NCBI GenBank assembly: GCA_910588285.1
Contig: CAJUQB010000046.1
Location: 14,413 to 21,874, forward strand
Direction of reading: 5' to 3'
Length of the DNA: 7,462 nucleotides
From: an uncultured Lachnospiraceae bacterium
GTDB taxonomy: Bacteria > Bacillota > Clostridia > Lachnospirales > Lachnospiraceae
Shown: in pieces, positions 1 through 5,433 of the stretch
How positions within the stretch are numbered: the first letter of the stretch is position 1
Layout: each line of letters begins with the position of its first letter
Translations under genes and position numbers: made by a program
The notes under the pieces: generated by a model
The model's input: the letters and a program-made list of their open reading frames with translations, nothing else
Database searches by the model: none
What the model was told of the DNA's origin: nothing

Positions 1-826
1 CCACCGCCATGGCAGTCTGCTGGTGGCGCTCCGCCCGCAGCTCCAGGGTGCGCAGGCCCCGGATTGCCAGCCAGGCCTCCATGGGGCCTAAGATCCCCCC
101 GAACCACTGGCGGATGTTATCCCGAAGGTCACGCTCCAGCTCCTCGTCCTTCACCACAAGGATCCCCCCAATGATATCGCTGTGGCCGCCAATGTATTTG
201 GATATGGTATGCATGGAAATATCGATTCCCATGGTAAGGGGCTTTTGGTACAAGGGGGTGCAGAAGGTATTGTCAATATAAGTCCGGATCCCGTGAGCCT
301 TGGCAAGCTTCACCACACCGCGGATATCCACAGCGGAAAATACAAAGGTCGCCGGGCTCTCAATCCAGATCAGGGCCGTTTCCTCCCGTACCAGCGATTC
401 CAGCTCCTTGAGGCTCCTGCCGTTCCAATAGGAAACCGACATTCCCAGTTTCGGGATACAATACCCGTTCAGAATCCCCTTCACCGGCTGATAAACATCC
501 TTCATGCAGATGATATGGCTCCCTGCCCGGCATACCGCCAGGATGGCCGCCGCCGCTGCCGCCATGCCGCTGGCAAATGCCACCGCTCCGCAGCCTCTCT
601 CCAGGGCTGCCACCTTCTCCTCCAGGATTCCCACCGTGGGGTTCCCTTCCCTGCCGTACACATAGGCCCCGGTCTCTTTGTGGTGCTTGTAGGCACCCAT
701 ATCGTCAAAAATATGCAGCGAGGTCAAAAATACCGGCGGAACTACTGCGTTCAAATATTCCTTCTGGCGCTCCCCTGTATGGGTAAGAGCAAGCCGATCT
801 TCTCTCATTTTCATCTCCCTTTCCAT
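1..826 (-). CDS. Cys/Met-metabolism PLP-dependent enzyme (cystathionine lyase/synthase family), 3' end beyond window
   Basis: Fold-type I PLP enzyme of the cystathionine gamma-synthase/beta-lyase/gamma-lyase/methionine gamma-lyase family, cytosolic, acting on sulfur amino acids or related thioethers. The reverse complement is open for 275 codons from the ATG at 826 to the window edge. Visible motifs: YVYGREGNPT (about residues 55-64; Tyr57 and Arg59 fit the PLP-phosphate contacts made to the neighbouring subunit), SGMAA (86-90), Tyr112 (ring-stacking position, in YQPV rather than the usual YGGT), IDNTF with Asp185 (PLP N1 partner), HTISKYIGGH with Lys210 as the Schiff-base lysine, and GPMEAWLAIRGLRTLELR. 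The YQP and ESPATFVF segments resemble the MetC (beta-lyase) pattern (YEP, ESPGSITF) more than the gamma-synthase pattern. Start: AAGGAG lies 6 nt before the ATG at 826; ATGs at 814 and 808 are alternatives, the latter also with AAGGGAG upstream. It begins 3 nt after the permease stop, so it is the last visible gene of the importer operon. The C-terminal substrate-binding Arg region is outside the window, so the exact reaction cannot be assigned. Confidence 0.92.
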   Translation of the reverse strand, partial: MEREMKMREDRLALTHTGERQKEYLNAVVPPVFLTSLHIFDDMGAYKHHKETGAYVYGREGNPTVGILEEKVAALERGCGAVAFASGMAAAAAAILAVCRAGSHIICMKDVYQPVKGILNGYCIPKLGMSVSYWNGRSLKELESLVREETALIWIESPATFVFSAVDIRGVVKLAKAHGIRTYIDNTFCTPLYQKPLTMGIDISMHTISKYIGGHSDIIGGILVVKDEELERDLRDNIRQWFGGILGPMEAWLAIRGLRTLELRAERHQQTAMAV

Positions 827-829
827 AGG

Positions 830-1672
830 TTACTCCTTTACAGCTCCGGAGGTCAGTCCCTCCACAATAAATTTCTGCATCACTGCAAACATCACCGCTG
901 TGGGCAGCAGGGCCATAACGCCTCCTGCCGTCAGCATCCCCCATTCCACATTGTATTTTCCGATGAGGGTCTTTAAGCCCACCGGGATGGTCCACATATC
1001 CGGCGTGCTGATAAAAATCGTGCCTGCAATCAATTCATTCCATGCCCCGATAAAGCCGAACACAAACACGGACACAATGCCCGGGAACATGATGGGAAAT
1101 ACTACCTTAAACAATGCCTGCATCCTGGAGCAGCCGTCGATCTTGGCCGCCTCCTCCAGGGTCACCGGGATCCGCTCAAAAAAGCTCCGCATGGTGATGG
1201 CGCAGAACGGCAGGTTACAGGCCACATAGTAGACAAACAGCCCCAGGTAGGAATTGACCAGCCCCATCCTGGAAAAGGCCACATAGACCGGGATGATGAC
1301 CAGGATGGCGGGAATCATCTGGGTGATCAGGAAAAACAAAACCACAGTCTGTTTTCCCTTAAACTGGAACCTGGCCAGGGAATAGCCGCCGAACATGGAG
1401 AAAAATGTCACCACCAGCGCAGAAGTCACGGAGACCATAAGGCTGTTTTTCAGCAAAACGCTGTAATCGTACTGGGAAAACAGGCCCGCATAATTTTCCA
1501 AGGTGAACTTCCTGGGAAAATAGGAAATATTCTGCAGGTCCAGCACCTCGGCGCTTGTTTTGAAGGAGGTGATCACCATCCAGTACACCGGAAGCACCAC
1601 CAGCAGCAGGAAAAATGCCATGATCACAACACGGATGGCTGTGCTGATTCTTTTCTTCGTCTTTCTGCTCAT
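830..1672 (-). CDS. CUT1-type sugar ABC transporter permease, MalG/UgpE-like
   Basis: Inner-membrane permease subunit of a carbohydrate uptake ABC importer (BPD transporter inner-membrane family), 280 aa from the ATG at 1672. About six hydrophobic segments are visible: near residues 11-33, 72-98, 108-131, 140-160, 197-218 and 247-270. The ATPase-docking EAA loop EEAAKIDGC...FPIMFPG lies at about 173-198. The C-terminus EGLTSGAVKE is a characteristic MalG-type ending. Pairs with the MalF-like protein encoded just upstream. Start choice: TTG at 1675 directly precedes ATG at 1672. The ATG overlaps the upstream TGA by one base (TGATG) and has AGGTG 7 nt upstream, so it is preferred. Substrate cannot be read from the permease alone. 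Confidence 0.95.
   Translation of the reverse strand: MSRKTKKRISTAIRVVIMAFFLLLVVLPVYWMVITSFKTSAEVLDLQNISYFPRKFTLENYAGLFSQYDYSVLLKNSLMVSVTSALVVTFFSMFGGYSLARFQFKGKQTVVLFFLITQMIPAILVIIPVYVAFSRMGLVNSYLGLFVYYVACNLPFCAITMRSFFERIPVTLEEAAKIDGCSRMQALFKVVFPIMFPGIVSVFVFGFIGAWNELIAGTIFISTPDMWTIPVGLKTLIGKYNVEWGMLTAGGVMALLPTAVMFAVMQKFIVEGLTSGAVKE
833..838 (-). promoter_or_regulatory. Ribosome binding site of the PLP-enzyme gene
   Basis: AAGGAG on the minus strand is formed by the last two sense codons of the upstream permease (AAG GAG, then TAA). It sits 6 nt before the ATG at 826, which supports that start and implies translational coupling between the two genes. A second purine-rich stretch, AAGGGAG, lies inside the first codons and could serve an internal ATG at 808. 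Confidence 0.7.
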
Positions 1673-2550
1673 CAAAAATCACCTGCCTTATCATATCGTG
1701 TAATTTTAAGGAATAGTAATGCGTAGACCCCCAGCACGATCATCAGCATCACGCCGATGGCTGCCGCAAACCCCAGGTCATAGGAGCCGAAGGCTGCCGA
1801 GTACATGTAGGAGGTCAGGGTCTGGGAGGTATTGGCCGGCCCGCCCCCGGAAACAACCACAATCAAGTCAAAGGAATTGAAGATCCAGATGGTCCGCAGC
1901 AGGGTGGTAGTCACCAGCGTAGGCTTGATATAGGGAAGGGTGATCTGGAAAAACTGCCGCATCACGCCGCAGCCGTCCACCTCAGCCGCCTCATAGACAT
2001 CCGCCGGAATGGACTGCAGAGCTGCCAGGATCATGATTGCAAAAAACGGGATTCCGATCCAGATCATGGCGATGATAATCACCGCCAGGGAGAGCCCCGG
2101 CGTCCCCAGCCAGGCAATCTTCTCCTCAATCAGCCCCAATTTCAGCAGCAGATCATTGACCACTCCGTATTCTCCATTGAAGGACCAGCGGAAAATCAAG
2201 CCCACCACAAACCCGGAAAATGCCCAGGGCAGGAATACGATGGACTGATATACCCCTCTGCCCCGGAAGGGCTTCTTCAGCGCCAGTGCCAAAATCATGC
2301 CCAGCAGCAGCTGCCCGATCACGGATATCACCACATAAGCCAGGGAATTTCTCAGGATCATTGATGTTTCCTGGTTTGCAAATAATTTCTTAAAATTCTC
2401 TACACCATTAAAAAATATATCGTCCGGTGCGGTCAGCTTGTAATTCTGAAAGGACATCACAATACTTTTCAGCAAGGGATATCCAAACATTGCCAAAAGC
2501 ACTACCAGAACCGGAAGCAAAAACAGCCATGGAACATATCTTTTTTTCAC
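1672..2550 (-). CDS. CUT1-type sugar ABC transporter permease, MalF/UgpA-like
   Basis: Membrane permease, 292 aa, partner of the MalG-like protein that follows. Hydrophobic segments appear near residues 8-28, 66-91, 101-121, 153-178, 209-232 and 258-282. The EAA loop with EAAEVDGCG and ITLP is at about 188-206, the contact site for the ATPase. SGGGPANTSQTL at about 234-245 matches the conserved MalF/UgpA stretch before the last helices. It starts with GTG: no in-frame ATG lies near the N-terminus (the next Met is residue 21, inside the first helix). AAGGAG lies 10 nt upstream and GAGG 5 nt upstream of the GTG. It is separated from the binding-protein gene by 171 nt containing a large stem-loop, which probably lowers its expression relative to the binding protein. 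Confidence 0.95.
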   Translation of the reverse strand: MKKRYVPWLFLLPVLVVLLAMFGYPLLKSIVMSFQNYKLTAPDDIFFNGVENFKKLFANQETSMILRNSLAYVVISVIGQLLLGMILALALKKPFRGRGVYQSIVFLPWAFSGFVVGLIFRWSFNGEYGVVNDLLLKLGLIEEKIAWLGTPGLSLAVIIIAMIWIGIPFFAIMILAALQSIPADVYEAAEVDGCGVMRQFFQITLPYIKPTLVTTTLLRTIWIFNSFDLIVVVSGGGPANTSQTLTSYMYSAAFGSYDLGFAAAIGVMLMIVLGVYALLFLKITRYDKAGDF

Positions 2551-2615
2551 GCGTGCCTCACTCCTTTTTCTAAAAAACCGAAATTCCGGAAATCTCTACC
2601 AGGCTTCCCAGATGC

Positions 2616-2667
2616 AAAAAGGGGATCCAATGAAAAACCCTGAAAGATTTTTATTGCATCCCCCTTT
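2616..2667 (-). terminator. Intercistronic stem-loop between binding-protein and permease genes (leaky terminator or 3'-end stabiliser)
   Basis: On the minus-strand RNA a stem of about 19 bp can form: an outer 10-bp arm (2658-2667 with 2617-2626, including one G-U pair), a single G/G mismatch, a 4-bp arm (CAAT/ATTG), one bulged base, a 5-bp A/T arm and a 10-nt loop at 2638-2647. The downstream arm runs CCCC then TTTTT (2616-2620), as in an intrinsic terminator. Its position after the binding-protein gene and before the permeases fits the known pattern in sugar ABC operons, where such a structure lets the binding protein be made in excess. Whether it terminates or only protects the upstream mRNA is inferred, not visible. 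Confidence 0.75.
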
Positions 2668-2721
2668 CGGCTCTATTTATTCAACTGATCTCTTCTGCGT
2701 TTCCAATATGCCTGCCATATC

Positions 2722-4158
2722 CTACTGGAGGGACAGCGGCGCCGCTACGGTTGCGCCCTCATTTGCCTCCAGATAGGCCTTCATCCTGGTGGTCAGCTCC
2801 GCCCCGATGTTGGTCAGCACATCCTGGGCCGTGATCTGTCCAAGCAGGCACTTCTGAAGCTCTGTGTGCAGCATTCCCTGGTGAAGGTCCGTGTAGTCAA
2901 AAGCTCCGTAGGTGGTGGGGAATACCAGATTGTCCTGGCTCAGCTCTTCTAAGAAGACTGCATAGGGGCCGCTGGGACCGTAGGTGGGGTCGTCGCCCAC
3001 GTCGGTACGGATTGGGATCAGGCCGCCCATCTTGCAGTATTCAATGTTGTTCTTTGCGCTGATCAGAAAATCAATCAGCTGGGTGGCTTCCTCCGGATGC
3101 TCGGAGCTGGAAGCAACGCTGTAAGCATAGGATGCACCTGTGGAATTGTACTGCTTCTTGTCTACCCCTGAGATGGGCACCGGCAGCACGCCCCACTGGG
3201 ATTCGTCCATCTTGCTCATCAGGGTTGCCGTTACCTCGGAATCATTCAGCAGGGTTCCGGTCAGCCCGCCTGCAAAGTTATCCACCATCTCCGCAAAGCC
3301 CCAGTTCAGGGAATCCTTTGGCGCATATCCCTTCAGGTAAACATCACACCATTTCTGAAGTGCAGCCGCACATTCCTCGGTATCCATCAGGAAATTCCCT
3401 TCCTCGTCATAGGTGTAGCCGCCGGTATAGCCCATCAGGTACATGCCCTGGATGGGGTCAAAGGCGCCCCGGGCCCCCCGGAAGGAGTTGCCGTAACGGT
3501 TCTGCTCCGGATCGGTCAGGGCTGCAATCAGGTCAAGATATGCGTCCCAGGTCCAGTCGTCGCCGGTGGGAATCTCGTAATTGATCTCCTCTACCCAATC
3601 CTTGCGGTAGAATACGCCCTTTGTCATAAGGCCATCGGGAATCCGGTAAATGTGGCCATAGAGATTCTTCTCATTCTCCATCAGAATCTTTGTAGCCGTC
3701 GTCTGGACGGATGCCAGATTCTCTGCCACATAATCATCCAGAGGATTAATCCATCCCGCAGAGGTCAGCTGGCCCAGCCAGAATTCATGAACAGTCAGGA
3801 TATCCGGCAGCTGATTTGAGGAGCCCAGCACCGTAATCTTATCTGCCGCATCGTCCCAGGGAACGCTCTCATAATTCACGGTAATCCCTGTCTCATTCTT
3901 AAAGTCTGCAAACACCCCTTCAAAATAGGCCTGACGCTCCGGGCTGGGAGACACATCCAGGAAACGCAGGGTAACATCCCCGCCTGCTGCCGGCGCATCC
4001 TCTCCTCCCTCGCTGCCTTCTGTCCCTTCATTCCCCGTATCCGCCTGATTTCCTCCCCCATCTTTGGCATTTCCGGAATCTCCGGAGCCGCCGCAGCCGG
4101 CGAAAATTCCGCATGTCATTGCAACAACCAAAATCGCCGCCAAAAATCTCTTCTTCAT
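2722..4158 (-). CDS. Extracellular sugar-binding lipoprotein of ABC importer (family 1)
   Basis: Family 1 (CUT1) solute-binding protein, 478 aa, the membrane-anchored receptor that delivers substrate to the two permeases encoded next. The N-terminus MKKRF plus a hydrophobic core and the lipobox-like FAGC (Cys22) give a lipoprotein signal; the -3 residue is Phe instead of the commoner Leu. Residues 23-63 form a low-complexity Gly/Ser/Asp/Glu linker, usual for Gram-positive lipoproteins. The mature domain starts around VTLRFLDVSPSPERQAYF, with typical family 1 features: LPDILTVHEFWLGQL (about 116-130), GVFYRKDWVEE (180s), and ASYAYSVASSSEHPEEATQLIDFL near 340-365. The start ATG has AAGGAG 7 nt upstream. 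It is the first gene of the importer operon behind its own promoter and operator-like dyad. The ligand is not predictable by eye; ligand classes in this family range from mono- to oligosaccharides and glycerol-phosphates. Confidence 0.95.
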   Translation of the reverse strand: MKKRFLAAILVVAMTCGIFAGCGGSGDSGNAKDGGGNQADTGNEGTEGSEGGEDAPAAGGDVTLRFLDVSPSPERQAYFEGVFADFKNETGITVNYESVPWDDAADKITVLGSSNQLPDILTVHEFWLGQLTSAGWINPLDDYVAENLASVQTTATKILMENEKNLYGHIYRIPDGLMTKGVFYRKDWVEEINYEIPTGDDWTWDAYLDLIAALTDPEQNRYGNSFRGARGAFDPIQGMYLMGYTGGYTYDEEGNFLMDTEECAAALQKWCDVYLKGYAPKDSLNWGFAEMVDNFAGGLTGTLLNDSEVTATLMSKMDESQWGVLPVPISGVDKKQYNSTGASYAYSVASSSEHPEEATQLIDFLISAKNNIEYCKMGGLIPIRTDVGDDPTYGPSGPYAVFLEELSQDNLVFPTTYGAFDYTDLHQGMLHTELQKCLLGQITAQDVLTNIGAELTTRMKAYLEANEGATVAAPLSLQ

Positions 4159-4181
4159 ATTTTTTCTCCTTTTCTTGATTC

Positions 4182-4200
4182 CGCCTCCCTCGGGCAGGCG
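4182..4200 (-). other. Small GC-rich hairpin in the 5' UTR of the binding-protein gene
   Basis: CGCCT at the 5' side pairs with AGGCG at the 3' side of the leader RNA, with two further C-G pairs possible inside (one bulged G) around a short CGAG loop. It ends 10 nt before the AAGGAG ribosome site (4166-4171). No U-tract follows, so it is not a terminator. A role in mRNA stability or in keeping the ribosome site open is possible but unproven. Confidence 0.45.
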
Positions 4201-4219
4201 CTTCTGTGTTCCATCATAC

Positions 4220-4229
4220 GAAACGTTTC
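4220..4229. promoter_or_regulatory. Perfect palindrome GAAACGTTTC, LacI-family-like operator candidate
   Basis: A perfect 10-bp palindrome with a central CG, about 50 nt downstream of the predicted transcription start of the importer operon. A/T-rich arms around a central CG are typical of operators of LacI/GalR-family sugar regulators. It fits the CcpA cre consensus poorly, since the outer TG and CA are absent, so a cre site is less likely. No LacI-family gene is in the window, so the cognate regulator would be encoded elsewhere. Confidence 0.4.
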
Positions 4230-4254
4230 TCTGATTTTATGTTACCTTCTCTTA

Positions 4255-4276
4255 ATGGCTTAACCGGTCTTACCAT
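4255..4276. promoter_or_regulatory. 22-bp dyad at the start site, candidate operator for the GntR/FadR-type regulator
   Basis: Symmetric layout on the plus strand: outer arms ATGG (4255-4258) and CCAT (4273-4276), centre ACCGGT (4263-4268), and CTTA on each side of the centre. On the minus strand it contains GGTAAGACC directly followed by GGTTAAGCC. The first matches the GGT-N3-ACC core known for FadR-subfamily operators (FadR, PdhR, LldR type); the second differs in one core base. The dyad begins about 8 nt downstream of the -10 element, so a bound protein would cover the transcription start and early transcribed region. The FadR-type regulator encoded immediately upstream is the obvious candidate; that pairing is an inference. 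Confidence 0.6.
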
Positions 4277-4284
4277 TTGCATTT

Positions 4285-4313
4285 ATCATAATGTATATTT
4301 TCATTTTTGTCAA
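4285..4313 (-). promoter_or_regulatory. Sigma-A promoter of the importer operon
   Basis: TTGACA (-35, at 4308-4313), a spacer of exactly 17 bp, and TATGAT (-10, at 4285-4290) on the minus strand; the -35 is a perfect consensus match and the -10 has one mismatch. The flanks and spacer are A/T-rich. The predicted start lies near 4278, giving a leader of about 120 nt that contains the dyad, the GAAACGTTTC palindrome and a small hairpin before the ribosome site. Confidence 0.88.
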
Positions 4314-4465
4314 CCATATGATTACTTTTCTCTATCTTTACTATTTTTTATCTCCCATTTTTAGTTATTTTGACGATTTCGCCCCTCCCGCTTCCAGGCT
4401 GTTTTCGGCAAATTAAAAAGGAATGCGCTCTGCGATAAGAAATCCGAAGGAATTTCCTATATCAT

Positions 4466-4502
4466 AAAAAAGGGCAGCGCACTCCTTCCCTGTGCACTGC
4501 CC
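4466..4502 (-). terminator. Rho-independent terminator of the GntR regulator gene
   Basis: On the minus strand GGGCAGTGCAC (4502-4492) pairs with GTGCGCTGCCC (4482-4472), an 11-bp stem with a single G-U pair, a 9-nt loop (4483-4491), and a run of six T (4466-4471) directly after. It is a textbook intrinsic terminator, and no T-run follows on the other strand, so it acts in one direction only. It lies about 110 nt after the regulator's stop codon and separates that transcript from the importer promoter. Confidence 0.93.
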
Positions 4503-4513
4503 CTGCGGCATCC

Positions 4514-4590
4514 CTGTTCTCTGTTCTCTGTTCTCTGTTCTCTGTTCTCTGTTCTCTGTTCTCTGTTCTCTGTTTTCTATTCTCTGTTCC
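4514..4590. repeat. Heptamer tandem repeat, 11 units of CTGTTCT
   Basis: Eight perfect consecutive copies of the 7-bp unit CTGTTCT (4514-4569) followed by three units with one mismatch each (4570-4590). On the transcribed strand the unit is AGAACAG. The array occupies the 3' untranslated stretch between the regulator's stop codon and its terminator hairpin. Perfect copies at one end and decayed copies at the other suggest ongoing slipped-strand expansion and contraction. The rest of the gene-free stretch 4159-4610 holds the terminator, the importer promoter, the dyad and the leader elements, plus an A/T-rich part (4320-4440) in which I see nothing distinct. Confidence 0.97.
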
Positions 4591-4610
4591 GTTTCTTCCG
4601 TTCCCAGGGC

Positions 4611-5318
4611 TTATACCATCTCCTTGTAAACCTTCAGGTCAATCTCCGTAATCTTGTCATATTTTTCCAGCGCTCCCTGTATATCCCGCTCCTTCATGCG
4701 CAGCACCATCTCCAGGTGATAGGGGATGGTATCAATCAGATCAGAGAGATAATCCATCTCCCGCTGATCCATATAATCCTGCATCTCTTTGACGAAATCG
4801 CGGTACATGGAAATCATATTCAGGACAATATTGGCAAGCTCCCGATTCTCATAGCACCCCATCAGGTATGCATGAAATTTGTCATCCAGCTCCAGGGGCA
4901 TGATCCCGGTGGATGCAATGGCATTCATCTGGATCGCAATGGTCTCCAATTCCCGCAGCTGCTCCTCATTTACCGCATACACCAGCTTCTCCAGGCAATA
5001 GCGCTCCAGAACCGTCTTAATCTCAAAGAGATCCACGAAGTTCTTGGAGGCAAGCCTCACCTCAAACTGCTGGGCGGCCACCGGATCTGCCACAAAGGTT
5101 CCCTTGCCAACCTCTGCCTTCACAATTCCCTGATTTTCCAATTCCCGGATGGCCTCCCGCAAGGTGGGGCGGCTGACCTTCCACAGCGCGGCCAGGGTCC
5201 GTTCGCCGGGAAGCTTGTCCCCGGCATGCAGATTCTCTTCTCTTATGTATTGATAAATCTGATCCGATAATTTTGTGTAAAGCAACTTCTTTTCATCATT
5301 TTCCCTGCTGTATGTCAT
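4611..5318 (-). CDS. GntR-family transcriptional regulator, FadR subfamily (FCD domain)
   Basis: DNA-binding regulator, 235 aa, normal length for the FadR subfamily. The N-terminal winged helix-turn-helix covers about residues 13-77: LSDQIYQYI, GDKLPGERTLAALWKVSRPTLREAI (recognition region), then the wing GIVKAEVGKGTFV. The C-terminal all-helical FCD effector domain covers about 90-230. D-x3-H of the metal site is visible (Asp145, His149 in LDDKFHAY), as is His201 (PYHLEMVLRMKERDIQGAL). The last His expected about 22 residues later is not seen (Ile/Thr there), so the metal site may be incomplete or altered. It starts at ATG 5318 with GAAGG 7 nt upstream. It has its own promoter and terminator, so it can be made independently of the neighbouring operons. 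It most likely controls the importer operon through the dyad at 4255-4276, with the effector probably a small carboxylate or sugar-acid-like metabolite as for relatives; this is inferred. Confidence 0.95.
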   Translation of the reverse strand: MTYSRENDEKKLLYTKLSDQIYQYIREENLHAGDKLPGERTLAALWKVSRPTLREAIRELENQGIVKAEVGKGTFVADPVAAQQFEVRLASKNFVDLFEIKTVLERYCLEKLVYAVNEEQLRELETIAIQMNAIASTGIMPLELDDKFHAYLMGCYENRELANIVLNMISMYRDFVKEMQDYMDQREMDYLSDLIDTIPYHLEMVLRMKERDIQGALEKYDKITEIDLKVYKEMV

Positions 5319-5357
5319 TATTTTTCCTTCTTTTCGTCTGAAACCTTCGCTCCTCCA

Positions 5358-5386
5358 ATTATAGAATACTTCCCCTGCCGCGTCAA
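5358..5386 (-). promoter_or_regulatory. Sigma-A promoter of the GntR regulator gene
   Basis: TTGACG (-35, 5381-5386), a 17-bp spacer and a perfect TATAAT (-10, 5358-5363) on the minus strand. The predicted start is near 5351, giving a leader of about 33 nt. The stretch upstream of the -35 (about 5387-5426) is A/T-rich with A and T runs, like an UP element, and contains the small palindrome ATATT-CAA-AATAT (5399-5411). No GGT-N3-ACC site is visible here, so autoregulation through the same type of operator is not supported by sequence. Confidence 0.88.
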
Positions 5387-5433
5387 GAAATCTTTTTGAT
5401 ATTCAAAATATTTTTTCCTTTTTTTACTGCCTG

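Noticed and set aside
502..708. 68-codon Trp/Arg-rich frame on the minus strand
   Set aside because: Off-frame shadow inside the PLP enzyme, which is read in another minus-strand frame through SGMAA and YVYGREGNPT.
182..976. 264-codon open frame on the plus strand
   Set aside because: It is antisense to the PLP enzyme and permease genes; its translation is Cys/His/Pro/Arg-rich with no family motif, while the minus strand shows clear family motifs over the same bases.
705..995. 96-codon minus-strand frame spanning the permease/PLP-enzyme junction
   Set aside because: It is an off-frame reading across the permease C-terminus and PLP-enzyme N-terminus; the two real frames meet here with a stop, a ribosome site and a start.
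1673..1675. TTG as the start of the MalG-like permease
   Set aside because: An ATG follows immediately at 1672 with a better-spaced AGGTG; TTG would be a rarer start for no gain.
4217..4232. CcpA cre site at the GAAACGTTTC palindrome
   Set aside because: The outer TG and CA of the cre consensus are missing on both sides, so only a general LacI-family-like operator is proposed.
4514..4590. CRISPR array
   Set aside because: The units are 7 bp and directly adjacent with no spacers, so this is a simple tandem repeat.
4716..5270. 184-codon open frame on the plus strand
   Set aside because: Antisense to the GntR regulator, whose wHTH and FCD motifs are unmistakable on the minus strand.
5399..5411. 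Terminator hairpin after the second UroD-like gene
   Set aside because: ATATT-CAA-AATAT gives only a 5-bp all-A/T stem with a 3-nt loop, too weak for intrinsic termination; it is better seen as part of the A/T-rich region upstream of the regulator promoter.
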